A DNA stretch of 44,982 nucleotides from Nocardiopsis sp. CC223A (GTDB taxonomy: Bacteria > Actinomycetota > Actinomycetes > Streptosporangiales > Streptosporangiaceae): positions 1-44,982 of the forward strand of contig NZ_JASFDV010000060.1 in assembly GCF_030766825.1 (NCBI RefSeq). Reading direction: 5' to 3'. Under the pieces are notes generated by a model, which made no database searches, had not been told where the DNA came from, and saw only the letters and a program-made list of their open reading frames with translations. Each line of letters begins with the position of its first letter. The stretch's first letter is position 1. A program made the translations under genes and the position numbers. Of the stretch, positions 29,287 through 37,504 are shown piece after piece.

Positions 29287-31435
29287 GCGGCGCGGATCCG
29301 AGCGTCGGGGCTCGCTCCGGCACGGCCTGCTGTTCCGGCTGCTGACGGGGTCGGTCCTGGTGGCGGTCTGCTCGATCACGGCGACGGCCTGGCTGGCGGT
29401 GCAGCGGACGTCGGAGTCCATCACCGTCCAGCAGGGCGAGACATTGGCGGTGGACACCCACATCCACGACACCCTCGTCGGCTACGCGGCGACCCACCGG
29501 GGGTGGGAGGGGGTGGAGGAGACCGTCCGGGAGCTGGCCGGAGAGACCGGCCGCCGGATCGTCCTCACCACCGAGGGCCGGTCCGTGATCGCCGACTCCG
29601 CCGTCATCGCCGAGGGGGCCGCCGGTGACGCCCCGCCGCTGCCGCCCAGGACGTCGTCGGTGGTGGACGCGCTGGCGGTGGACGTGACCCTGGCCGCCGA
29701 GAGCGGTGACCGCATCGACCCGCGGGCGGTGGGCCCGTTCGCTCTGACCGACCACGAGCGCGCGCTGGTGCGCGCCGACGCCGAGCAGGGGGCGCGCTGC
29801 CTGCGAACCCTGTACGGCGTTCCGGCGGAGGTGGTGACCGGGCCGACCGGGCGCCCCGCGGTCCAGGCAGAGCAGACGGACGTGTACATGTGGGCCGACT
29901 GCGGCCTCGACGTCCTGGAGGAACCGGTCGGGGGCGAGGAGGAGGCGCTGGCCGACCTGAACGCCCGGGTCTCCGACTGCGGGTCGGGTTCCGGGGCGCG
30001 GCCCCTCGTGTACAAGATGGACGGCCGTACCGGGGGGCTCGCCATCACGGACACCCGGCCGGAGGAGCAGCCGGAGCGGGAGAGCACGGTCGAGGCCCGG
30101 GCGCCGGCCGCCCCCGACGACCCCGAGAGCCCGTCCCCTGCCGACGAACCGGACCCCGACCCGCCCGGGGAGGAGGGGGGCGTCGAACCCCGGCCGGACG
30201 ATCCGTCGGCCGGGGTGCCGCCCTCCTCCGCCCCGGATACCGGGGATTCGGGCGCCGGGGTGCCAGAGGAGCCGACGGCCCCCCAGGACTGGGGCGCCGC
30301 CCCGGCCGCCCCCACCCCCGTCCCCTCCGACTCCGACGACCCGGCGTGGTCGCAGGTCCAGGTGCCGCCGGAGACCGCGTCCTGTATGGACGCCGCCCGC
30401 CGCGCCCAGCTCGACCCCTACGTGGCCCCCGCCGCGCTGCTGTTCATCGACGACCCGGCGGAGGACGCGGGGGCGGGGCTCTCCCTGTCCCGCGAGGGTG
30501 CGCTGCGCGTGGGCGGGGTGGTGCTGCTGGTCCTGGTGCTGACCGTGGTGGTGAGCACGACCCTGGCGACCCGGCTGCTGCGTCCCGTCCACGCGCTCAC
30601 CGACGCCGTCAACCGGATGCGCGAGGGCGGCGGCCCCGCCCGGGTGGAGGTCCGCGACTCCGGGGAGATCGGCCGCCTGGCGGAGGCGTTCAACGAGATG
30701 TCCGAGCACCTGGAACAGGCCGAGGAACAGCGCAAGGCCATGGTGAGCGACGTGTCGCACGAGCTGCGCACCCCGCTGAGCAATCTGCGCGGCTGGCTGG
30801 AGGCCGTCCAGGACGGTGTGGTCGCCCCCGAGCCGGACCGCATGGGGATGCTGCTGGGGGAGACCCTGCTGCTCCAGGCGGTCATCGACGACCTCCAGGA
30901 CCTCGCCCTGGCCGACGCCGGGCGGCTGCGGCTGTCCCCGGAGCCGGTGGAGGTCGGCCCGCTCGTCGATCAGGTGGCCGCCGGCCACGGGCTGCGCGCG
31001 GAGGAGGCCGGGGTGCGGCTGGTCGCCGAGGTCCGCGACGTGACCCTGGTGGCCGACCGCACCCGGCTGCTCCAGGTGCTGGGGAACCTGGTCGGGAACG
31101 CGCTGCGGCACACCCCGCGGGGCGGGACCGTCACCGTGCGGGCGCACCGGGCGGGCTCGGAGGCGGTGCTCCGGGTGAGCGACACCGGGGTCGGCATCGC
31201 CGAGGGGGACCTGCCGCACGTCTTCGACCGGTTCTGGCGGGCGGACAGGTCCCGCAACCGGCGCACCGGCGGCAGCGGGCTGGGGCTGGCCATCGTGCGC
31301 GGGCTGGTGGAACTGCACGGCGGGACGGTGGCGGTGAGCAGCACGGTCGGGGAGGGCACGACCTTCACCCTCCGGCTGCCCCTGGCCGGTCCCCCGGAGG
31401 GGGGACCGGCCCAGGAGCGTGAGAGCCGCGGTTAG
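29276..31435 (+). CDS. BaeS-like sensor histidine kinase with very large extracellular sensor
   Basis: This 719-residue kinase has membrane helix 1 (about residues 18-42), an extracellular region of about 365 residues, and membrane helix 2 (410-433). A HAMP linker with RLLRPVHALTDAVNRM leads to HisKA with His495 (SDVSHELRTPLSNLRG), then HATPase_c with N box NLVGNALRHTPRGG. The outer part contains four cysteines (175, 209, 235, 370) and, between residues 255 and 355, an acidic proline-rich low-complexity stretch. Typical BaeS-like kinases have sensors of only about 130-150 residues, so this one is unusual. The GTG start overlaps the response-regulator gene by 11 bases. Its stop overlaps that of the convergent peptidase gene by three bases. 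Confidence 0.9.
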   Translation: MAAERRGSERRGSLRHGLLFRLLTGSVLVAVCSITATAWLAVQRTSESITVQQGETLAVDTHIHDTLVGYAATHRGWEGVEETVRELAGETGRRIVLTTEGRSVIADSAVIAEGAAGDAPPLPPRTSSVVDALAVDVTLAAESGDRIDPRAVGPFALTDHERALVRADAEQGARCLRTLYGVPAEVVTGPTGRPAVQAEQTDVYMWADCGLDVLEEPVGGEEEALADLNARVSDCGSGSGARPLVYKMDGRTGGLAITDTRPEEQPERESTVEARAPAAPDDPESPSPADEPDPDPPGEEGGVEPRPDDPSAGVPPSSAPDTGDSGAGVPEEPTAPQDWGAAPAAPTPVPSDSDDPAWSQVQVPPETASCMDAARRAQLDPYVAPAALLFIDDPAEDAGAGLSLSREGALRVGGVVLLVLVLTVVVSTTLATRLLRPVHALTDAVNRMREGGGPARVEVRDSGEIGRLAEAFNEMSEHLEQAEEQRKAMVSDVSHELRTPLSNLRGWLEAVQDGVVAPEPDRMGMLLGETLLLQAVIDDLQDLALADAGRLRLSPEPVEVGPLVDQVAAGHGLRAEEAGVRLVAEVRDVTLVADRTRLLQVLGNLVGNALRHTPRGGTVTVRAHRAGSEAVLRVSDTGVGIAEGDLPHVFDRFWRADRSRNRRTGGSGLGLAIVRGLVELHGGTVAVSSTVGEGTTFTLRLPLAGPPEGGPAQERESRG

Positions 31436-33399
31436 ACCAGGCCGCGGCGGCGCAGCAGCGGCTCCAGGCGCGGCTCCCGGCCCAGGAACTCCGCGGTGGC
31501 CCGCATCGGGTCGACGCTGCCGCCCACCGAGAGCACGTACCGGCGGAAGCGGTCGCCGTTCTCCCGGGTGAGGCCGCCGTTCTCGGTGAACCACTCCACG
31601 CTGTCGGCGTCCAGGACCTCGCTCCACACATAGGAGTAGTAGCCCGCGTGGTAGTCGCCGGCGAAGCAGTGCTGGAGGTACGCGGTCCGGTAGCGGGGGC
31701 GGACCAGGTCCAGGGCCAGGCCCCACCTCTCCAGCGCCTGCGCCTCGAAGGCGTGCGGGTCCACCTCCTGCCCGGGGGCGATCCGGTGCCAGGACCAGTC
31801 CAGGAGCGCCGCCGCCAGGTACTCGACCGTCGCGAAGCCCTGGTCGTAGCGCTCGGCCGCGGCCAGCTTCTCGATGAGCTCGGCGGGCACCGGCTCCCCG
31901 GTCTCGTGGTGGCGGGCGTAGTTCGCCAGGACCTGCGGGTGGTTGGCCCACATCTCGTTCACCTGGGAGGGGAACTCCACGAAGTCGCGCGGCACCTCGG
32001 TGCCCTCCAGGCGCGGGTACCGCACCGACGACAGCAGCCCGTGCAGGGCGTGCCCGAACTCGTGGAAGGCGGTGTTGACCTCGTCGGGGGTGAGCAGGGT
32101 CGGTCCCGAGCCCGGCTTGGTGATGTTGAGGTTGTTGACCACCACCGGCTTCTGGCCCAGCAGCTCGGACTGCTCCACCAGGTTGTGCATCCACGCGCCG
32201 CCCTGCTTGGTGGGGCGGGCGTAGGGGTCGAGCAGGAACAGGCCCAGCTCGGAGCCGTCGGCGTCGAACACCTCCCACACGCGCACGTCCGGGTGGTAGC
32301 CGGACAGGTCGGTGCGCTCGGTGAAGGTGATGCCGTACAGGCCGGTGGCGGCGTGGAAGACGCCGTCGGCGTAGACCCGGTCCAGCTCGAAGTACGGGCG
32401 CAGCGCGGCCTCGTCCACCTCGTAGCGGCCGCGGCGCACCTGCTCCGCGTAGAACGGCCAGTCCCACGGCTCGATCGGGTGCCCGGCCAGCTCCGCCAGT
32501 TCCTCGGTCTGGCGTAGGACGTTGCGCACAGCGGGCTCGACCATGGCGCCCAGCCGCTCCTCGACCGCCTCGGGGGTCTTGGAGGTCTGGTCGGCGACCT
32601 TGTAGGAGGCGTGGTCGGCGTAGCCGAGCAGGGCGGCGCGCTCGGCGCGCAGCAGCGCCATGCGGGCGGCGATCTCCTTGTTCTTCGGGGCGCGCTCGAC
32701 GCTGAGCCGGAAGAGGCGCTCGCGCACGGACCGGTCGGTGAGGCGGGCCATCACGGGGTGCAGGGTGGTGTTGTGCAGCGGCAGCGCGTAGGTGCCGTCC
32801 TCACGGGCGGCCACGGCGATGCGGTCCTCGTCCAGGCCGTCCAGTGCGGCGGCGTCGGCCACGACCAGTGCGGACTCGGTGGCGGCGGTCACCCCGTTCT
32901 GGCCGAACTCGGTGGACAGCCGGGCCAGTTCCCCGTTGATCTCCCGCAGCCGCTCCTGGGCGTCGCCGTCCAGCCGGGCGCCGGCCTTGACGAAGTCGGT
33001 GCGGTAGCGCTCCAGGAGCGCCTCGTCCTCGGGGCCCTCGGCGGTCACCTGCTCGATCCGCTCCCACAGGGCGCGGTCGAGGGTGATGGCGTCGGCGTGC
33101 GCGCTCAGCCGGGGCATCATCTCCGTCTCGATCTCCTGAACGCGGTCGGAGGCGTCGGAGGAGGTGAAGGTGAAGAAGACGTTCGAGACGCGGCGCAGGA
33201 CGGCCCCGGAGCGCTCCAGTGCGACCAGGGTGTTCTCGAACGTGGCGGGGGCCGGGTCGTTCTTGATCGCCTCGATCTCGGCGAGCTGCTCGGCCATGCC
33301 GCGCTCGAAGGCGGGCACGAAGTGCTCCTCGCGGATTTTCGCGAAGTCGGGGAGCCCGTAGGGCAGACCGCTGGGTGCGAAGAACGGGTTGTCGGTCAA
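31432..33399 (-). CDS. M3-family zinc metallopeptidase (oligopeptidase/Dcp-like)
   Basis: This 655-residue cytosolic protein is a thimet-oligopeptidase/peptidyl-dipeptidase-type enzyme that cleaves short peptides. The zinc site is HEFGH at residues 446-450 with the third ligand Glu475 in DFVEFPSQ. The C-terminal part shows the YYSYVWSEVLDADS motif of the family. The preferred start is a TTG at 33397-33399 (LTDNPFFAPSGLPYG): a perfect GGAGGAG lies eight bases upstream, and the family sequence begins there. The longer reading from a GTG at 33468 has no ribosome site. The final codons overlap the convergent kinase gene. Confidence 0.9.
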   Translation of the reverse strand: MTDNPFFAPSGLPYGLPDFAKIREEHFVPAFERGMAEQLAEIEAIKNDPAPATFENTLVALERSGAVLRRVSNVFFTFTSSDASDRVQEIETEMMPRLSAHADAITLDRALWERIEQVTAEGPEDEALLERYRTDFVKAGARLDGDAQERLREINGELARLSTEFGQNGVTAATESALVVADAAALDGLDEDRIAVAAREDGTYALPLHNTTLHPVMARLTDRSVRERLFRLSVERAPKNKEIAARMALLRAERAALLGYADHASYKVADQTSKTPEAVEERLGAMVEPAVRNVLRQTEELAELAGHPIEPWDWPFYAEQVRRGRYEVDEAALRPYFELDRVYADGVFHAATGLYGITFTERTDLSGYHPDVRVWEVFDADGSELGLFLLDPYARPTKQGGAWMHNLVEQSELLGQKPVVVNNLNITKPGSGPTLLTPDEVNTAFHEFGHALHGLLSSVRYPRLEGTEVPRDFVEFPSQVNEMWANHPQVLANYARHHETGEPVPAELIEKLAAAERYDQGFATVEYLAAALLDWSWHRIAPGQEVDPHAFEAQALERWGLALDLVRPRYRTAYLQHCFAGDYHAGYYSYVWSEVLDADSVEWFTENGGLTRENGDRFRRYVLSVGGSVDPMRATAEFLGREPRLEPLLRRRGLV

Positions 33400-33513
33400 G
33401 GTCGGGACTCCTCCGGGGTCGTGCAACGGTCTCCGTGCCGTTCTACCGCGCCCGGGGCTTCCTGTCACACGGCTTTCGTCGCACGGGGCGCCTTATCGAC
33501 ATGTAAAGACGAC

Positions 33514-33681
33514 TTGTCGATTTCGGGGGCTCTTGTACAGCCCCGCCCGCACGGTGGCGGCGCCGACGGGCCCGGCCTGGCCGCGGCCCGGGAGGCCCTG
33601 TGGGCCCGGGCCGCGGAGGCCGCCGAGTCCGGCTCCCGGCTCGTGCGGGCCCTGCGGTCGGAGCGGTCGACGGATCGCTGA
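33514..33681 (+). pseudogene. Coding-like short fragment, plus strand
   Basis: Frame 33514-33681 (TTG start possible) encodes GPGLAAAREALWARAAEAAESGSRLVRALRSERSTDR at its end. Third positions are nearly all G/C from about 33550 onward, as in genuine genes here. There is no ribosome site. It may be the tail of a lost gene, or a small protein. Confidence 0.25.
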
Positions 33682-33731
33682 AGGGACAAGAGGCTTTGTC
33701 GACCCGCCGAGACGTGGTCTCAGCGGCCGTA

Positions 33732-33914
33732 CTACCGGGGGACCGGGATAGGGGCGCGCCGCTCGCGCATCGTCTCCGGGCCGCCCACCCCGGCAGGGAA
33801 GGGCACCTGGAGGGCGGCAGGATGCAGGCCGTGCGCCGGCAGGGCGCGATTGGGGCCGTCCACGTCCTTGACCCGGGCGATCAGGTAGCGGCCGTCCCGG
33901 ATCACGAACTCCAC
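33732..33914 (-). pseudogene. Coding-like short fragment, minus strand
   Basis: The frame gives VEFVIRDGRYLIARVKDVDG, then PNRALPAHGLHPAALQVPFPAG and a stop. The same frame stays open upstream to an in-frame TGA near 34010 (DITLRTDGNSTERRP). Third positions are strongly G/C. I do not recognise the family. No start with a ribosome site is present, so it is probably a truncated remnant. Confidence 0.3.
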
Positions 33915-34063
33915 GCCCCGGCCGGGGCGGCGCTCGGTGGAGTTCCCGTCGGTGCGCAGCGTGATGTCGCGCGCCCGGCACCGGCGCCGACTCCGGCGGT
34001 TTCCAGATCATTGCGAGCGGATTGACACCGAATGAACGCCGGGCGTGCGTTCACCCCAGAGGC

Positions 34064-34092
34064 TTGCCCGGGGAAAATCACTCAGCAATCAT
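34064..34092 (+). promoter_or_regulatory. Leaderless promoter of the ArsR-phosphatase fusion gene
   Basis: TTGCCC at 34064-34069 and AATCAT at 34087-34092 are 17 bp apart, and the ATG follows the -10 by seven bases. Confidence 0.6.
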
Positions 34093-34103
34093 TGACTCAA
34101 TGA
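34089..34103. promoter_or_regulatory. ArsR-type operator palindrome overlapping the start codon
   Basis: The perfect dyad TCATTGA-C-TCAATGA spans the start codon (ATG at 34100) and the last part of the -10 hexamer. Binding there would block transcription directly, as expected for an autorepressing ArsR-family protein. Confidence 0.65.
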
Positions 34104-34780
34104 ACACTGAGCTTTCACTCGAACGCCGGGTCAGGCTCCACGCGGCCCTGGCGGACACCGCCCGCCTGGCCATCACCGACACGCTGTGCACCGGCGACGC
34201 CTCGCCCTCGGAGCTGGGCAGGCGCCTGGGAATGCGCTCCAACCTCGTCGCCCACCACCTGCGTGTGCTGGAGGAGGCCGACGTCATCACCCGGGTCCCC
34301 TCCGAGGCCGACCATCGCCGCACCTACATCCGACTCCGGCCCGAAGCGCTCACCGCGCTGGCCCCGGCCGCGCTCCTGCACGCGCCCCGGGTGGTGTTCG
34401 TGTGCACCCACAACACGGCCCGTTCCCAACTGGCCGCCGCCCTGTGGCAGGACCGCGGCCCCGTCCCCGCCGTCTCGGCCGGAACCCGCCCCGGCCCGCG
34501 TGTCCACGAACGCGCTCTGAGCACCGCCCGCCGCCACGGTCTGAGGTTGCACCCCCAGCGCACGGCCCACATCGACGACGTGCTGCGCGAGGACGACCTG
34601 GTCGTGGTGGTCTGCGACAGCGCCCACGAGGAGCTCTCCCCCGATCGGCCTCGACTGCACTGGTCGATCCCCGACCCCGTCCGCACGGACACCGACACCG
34701 CGTTCGAGGACGCCTTCACCCAACTCAGCGACCGCGTCGAGCGGCTCGCGACCACCGTCCAGCCCGAGGAGAGGCCATGA
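34100..34780 (+). CDS. ArsR regulator fused to low-molecular-weight phosphatase/arsenate-reductase-like domain
   Basis: This 226-residue protein joins an N-terminal ArsR-type winged helix (residues 1-90, ASPSELGRRLGMRSNLVAHHLRVLEEADVI) to a C-terminal LMW-PTP-like domain (from 95). The phosphatase loop is CTHNTARSQ, Cys102 to Arg108 (CX5R), and a catalytic-type Asp lies in IPDPVRTD. No metal-binding cysteine pair of classic ArsR (CxC) is seen in the winged helix; Cys30 is alone. The role may be an arsenate-responsive repressor, with the fused domain as sensor or enzyme. It lacks a ribosome site (leaderless). The stop overlaps the next gene, arsC, by four bases. Fusions of this kind are known in actinobacteria, but their chemistry is poorly described as far as I know. 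Confidence 0.88.
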   Translation: MNTELSLERRVRLHAALADTARLAITDTLCTGDASPSELGRRLGMRSNLVAHHLRVLEEADVITRVPSEADHRRTYIRLRPEALTALAPAALLHAPRVVFVCTHNTARSQLAAALWQDRGPVPAVSAGTRPGPRVHERALSTARRHGLRLHPQRTAHIDDVLREDDLVVVVCDSAHEELSPDRPRLHWSIPDPVRTDTDTAFEDAFTQLSDRVERLATTVQPEERP

Positions 34781-35421
34781 CCCACCAGCGGCGCCAGTTC
34801 ACCGTCGACCAGCAGTACGCGTTGTTGGTCGCCACACGCAACCTCGCCGACGAGTTCACGGGCGTCTTCAACGCCGAGACCATCGAGCGGTTCCTGCACA
34901 CCAGCTACGACCAGTTCGCGGCCAAGGCCACCGTCGCCCAGTTCCTGCCCCTGCTCGCGGAGCGGTTCGCCCGCCAGCGCCTGCACGCGCTGGCCCGGGT
35001 CGAGAACAAGGTGGACGACGACCGCCCCGTCGTGCTCTTCCTGTGCGTGCACAACGCCGGCCGCAGTCAGATGGCGCTGGGTTTCTTCCGTCACCTGGCC
35101 GGCGACCGGGCGATCGCCTGGTCCGGCGGCTCCGAGCCGGGGCAGGAGGTCAACCGGGCGGCGGTCGCGGCGATGGCCGAGGTCGGAATCGACATCGCGG
35201 GCGAGTTCCCCAAGCCCTGGACCGACGAGGTGGTGCGCGCCGCCGACGTGGTGATCAGCATGGGCTGCGGGGACGCCTGCCCGATCTTCCCCGGCAAGCG
35301 CTACGAGGAATGGACCCTGGACGATCCGGCGGAGAAGGACGTGGCGGCGGTGCGGCCGATCCGCGACGAGGTGGAGAGCCGGGTCCGCGCTCTGCTGGCC
35401 GAACTGGAGATCCCCGTCTGA
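34777..35421 (+). CDS. arsC: Arsenate reductase with N-terminal helical extension
   Basis: This 214-residue protein has an N-terminal helical extension of about 80 residues (QQYALLVATRNLADEFTGVFNAE, then FLPLLAERFARQRLHALAR). A LMW-PTP-type arsenate reductase domain follows: CVHNAGRSQMA with nucleophile Cys90, and the second cysteine motif SMGCGDACPIFPGKRYEEW with Cys164 and Cys168. It reduces arsenate to arsenite, probably with mycothiol or thioredoxin as reductant. The extension is seen in a subset of actinobacterial enzymes. The ATG overlaps the fusion gene's stop (ATGA), so the two are co-translated. Confidence 0.92.
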   Translation: MTHQRRQFTVDQQYALLVATRNLADEFTGVFNAETIERFLHTSYDQFAAKATVAQFLPLLAERFARQRLHALARVENKVDDDRPVVLFLCVHNAGRSQMALGFFRHLAGDRAIAWSGGSEPGQEVNRAAVAAMAEVGIDIAGEFPKPWTDEVVRAADVVISMGCGDACPIFPGKRYEEWTLDDPAEKDVAAVRPIRDEVESRVRALLAELEIPV

Positions 35422-35506
35422 CGACGGCGGAGCGGATCGCGGCACGCCGCCCGGGGGCGGAAGCGTGGACGTTCCCTACCGCCGTGGCGCGTCCGCCCCG
35501 GTGCGG

Positions 35507-35920
35507 TCAGAGCCGTGGCTGCCCGTTGATCTCCTCGATCAACTCCTCCACTCGCTTTCTGATCTCGTCGCGGATGGGGCGGACCGCCTCGACCCCCTGC
35601 CCGGCGGGGTCGGGCAGCTCCCAGTCGAGGTAGCGCTTGCCCGGGAAGATCGGGCAGGTGTCGCCGCACCCCATGGTGATGCACACGTCGGAGGCCTCGA
35701 CGGCGTCGACGGTGAGGAGCTTGGGGTGCTGGTCGGTGATGTCGATGCCGACCTCGGCCATGGCCTCGACCACGGCCGGGTTGAGGGTGTCCGCCGGTGC
35801 GGACCCGGCCGAACGGACCTCGATCCGCCCCTCGGACAGGTGGGTCAGCCAGGCGGCGGCCATCTGGGAGCGGCCGGCGTTGTGCACGCAGACGAAGAGC
35901 ACGGAGGGTGTGTCGGTCAT
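35507..35920 (-). CDS. arsC: Arsenate reductase, LMW-PTP type
   Basis: This 137-residue single-domain reductase has the active-site loop CVHNAGRSQMAAA with Cys11 and the resolving motif TMGCGDTCPIFPGKRYLDW with Cys85 and Cys89. The match of GCGDTCPIFPGKRY to Corynebacterium ArsC-type enzymes suggests a mycothiol-dependent mechanism. It is divergent from the ArsR-ACR3 operon across a 75-bp gap, and so probably under the same ArsR. The ATG start has AGAAGG close upstream. Together with the 34777 gene it gives two reductases in one island. Confidence 0.93.
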   Translation of the reverse strand: MTDTPSVLFVCVHNAGRSQMAAAWLTHLSEGRIEVRSAGSAPADTLNPAVVEAMAEVGIDITDQHPKLLTVDAVEASDVCITMGCGDTCPIFPGKRYLDWELPDPAGQGVEAVRPIRDEIRKRVEELIEEINGQPRL

Positions 35921-35995
35921 GGCCTTCTCTCACTTCATCGATCCGGGCGAGCGGAGAACTCGCATCAGGCTCGAATGATATGGCAACATCAGTCC

Positions 35996-36307
35996 ATGAT
36001 GACATCAGTCGACACTGATCTGATTCGCGTGCTGGGAGACCCGCTGCGTCTACGGATCGTGACCCTGCTCGCCACCGAAACACTGTGCACCACGCACCTG
36101 GTCGCCGAGACCGGCGCCCGCCAGACCAACCTGTCCAACCACCTGCGCGTCCTGCGCGAGGCCGGAGTGGTCGAGACCGAGCCCTGCGGCCGGTTCACCT
36201 ACTACCGGCTGGTCCCCGAGCGGCTTGAGGGACTGTCCGAGACCCTGGCCGACCTGGCGGCCACCGCACGTTCCACACAGGCCGAGCAGAACCGGAGGGC
36301 CTGCTGA
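35996..36307 (+). CDS. arsR: ArsR-family arsenic repressor
   Basis: This 103-residue winged-helix repressor (LGDPLRLRIVTLLATETLCTTHLVAETGARQTNLSNHLRVLREAGVVETEPCG) has the ArsR recognition helix, with cysteines at the TLCTTHL turn, one in the wing (PCGRF) and one at the C-terminus. It should release DNA when arsenite binds. Two ATGs are adjacent (35996 and 35999), and either could be used. A dyad ATCAGT-N4-ACTGAT at 36004-36019 lies in the first codons and CATCAG recurs at 35987 and 36003, so the operator may overlap the gene start. The TGA overlaps the next ATG by one base. Confidence 0.92.
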   Translation: MMTSVDTDLIRVLGDPLRLRIVTLLATETLCTTHLVAETGARQTNLSNHLRVLREAGVVETEPCGRFTYYRLVPERLEGLSETLADLAATARSTQAEQNRRAC

Positions 36308-37389
36308 TGGCGCACCCCGAGAAGACGGCACCGGCGGCCGGCACCCCGGTCGTGGCGAAACTCTCGTTCCTGGACCGGTTCCTGGCGGTGTGGATCCTGC
36401 TCGCCATGGCCGTCGGGCTGGGACTGGGCCGCGTGGTCCCGGGCCTGAACGAGGCGCTGGCCGCACTGGAGATCGGCGGGATCTCCCTGCCCATCGCCCT
36501 GGGCCTGCTGGTCATGATGTACCCGGTGCTGGCCAAGGTCCGCTACGACCGCCTGGACACCGTCACCCGCGACCGGCGCCTGCTCGTCTCCTCCCTGGTG
36601 GTCAACTGGGTGATCGGCCCCGCGGTGATGTTCGCGCTGGCCTGGATCTTCCTGGCGGACCTGCCCGAGTACCGCACCGGGCTGATCATCGTGGGCCTGG
36701 CCCGGTGCATCGCGATGGTGATCATCTGGAACGACCTGGCCTGCGGTGACCGGGAGGCCGCCGCCGTCCTGGTGGCGCTGAACTCGGTGTTCCAGGTGCT
36801 GGCCTTCGGGCTGCTGGGCTGGTTCTACCTGGACCTGCTCCCCGGGTGGCTGGGCCTGGACACCGGCGACCTGGACGTCTCCCCCTGGCTGATCGCGCTC
36901 AACGTGGTCATCTTCCTCGGCGTGCCCCTGGCCGCGGGGTTCCTCACCCGCACGCTCGGCGAGAAGCGCATGGGCCGGGAGCGCTACGAGTCGGCGTTCC
37001 TGCCGCGGATCGGGCCGTGGGCGCTGTACGGGCTGCTGTTCACCATCGTCCTGCTCTTCGCCCTCCAGGGCGACCGGATCACCGACCAGCCGCTGGACGT
37101 GGCGCGCATCGCCGTCCCCCTGCTCGCCTACTTCGTCATCATGTGGTTCGGTACGTTCGTGTTCGGCAAGGCGATCGGGATGGACTACGGCCGCACCACC
37201 ACGCTGGCGTTCACCGCGGCGGGCAACAACTTCGAGCTGGCCATCGCGGTGGCCATCGCGACCTTCGGCGTCACCTCCGGGCAGGCGCTGGCGGGTGTGG
37301 TGGGGCCGCTGATCGAGGTGCCCGTGCTGGTGGGCCTGGTGTACGTGTCCCTGGCCTGGCGCAAGAGGTTCGGCGCCCGAAGCGAGTAG
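36307..37389 (+). CDS. acr3: ACR3-type arsenite efflux permease
   Basis: This 360-residue membrane protein exports arsenite, removing the product of the reductases. It has ten predicted helices and the ACR3 signature LARCIAMVIIWNDLACGDRE: the essential helix-4 cysteine is Cys134, with Cys146 close by. The later conserved GNNFELAIAVAIATFG and the PLIEVPVLVGLVYV segment with the functional glutamate are also present. The length is typical (350-370). The start overlaps the ArsR stop by one base (TGATG), so it is translationally coupled. A hairpin at 37397-37437 follows the gene. Confidence 0.94.
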   Translation: MAHPEKTAPAAGTPVVAKLSFLDRFLAVWILLAMAVGLGLGRVVPGLNEALAALEIGGISLPIALGLLVMMYPVLAKVRYDRLDTVTRDRRLLVSSLVVNWVIGPAVMFALAWIFLADLPEYRTGLIIVGLARCIAMVIIWNDLACGDREAAAVLVALNSVFQVLAFGLLGWFYLDLLPGWLGLDTGDLDVSPWLIALNVVIFLGVPLAAGFLTRTLGEKRMGRERYESAFLPRIGPWALYGLLFTIVLLFALQGDRITDQPLDVARIAVPLLAYFVIMWFGTFVFGKAIGMDYGRTTTLAFTAAGNNFELAIAVAIATFGVTSGQALAGVVGPLIEVPVLVGLVYVSLAWRKRFGARSE

Positions 37390-37396
37390 CGCCCCC

Positions 37397-37437
37397 GCGG
37401 GTCGGGGCCCGCCGCGGAGCGCGCGGCCCCGACCCGC
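37397..37437 (+). terminator. Hairpin terminator after the ACR3 gene
   Basis: A perfect 13-bp stem (GCGGGTCGGGGCC and complement) with a 15-nt GC-rich loop starts seven bases after the ACR3 stop codon. Confidence 0.7.
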
Positions 37438-37504
37438 CCGGCGTCCCCCGCCGCCGGTGGAACACCGGGCGGCAGAGCACCCGACACATGCGGAAAGGCC
37501 GAGG

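Larger units (their letters stand above)
33400..34063. other. Gene-poor stretch with eroded coding fragments beside the arsenic island
   Basis: No intact gene is evident in this 664-bp part of the gap. It holds two fragments listed separately (33514-33681 plus; 33732-33914 minus) with coding-like third positions but no recognisable start. A loose dyad TCGACA-N13-TGTCGA lies at about 33495-33520. The sequence reads as a junction region worn down by deletion. Confidence 0.4.
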
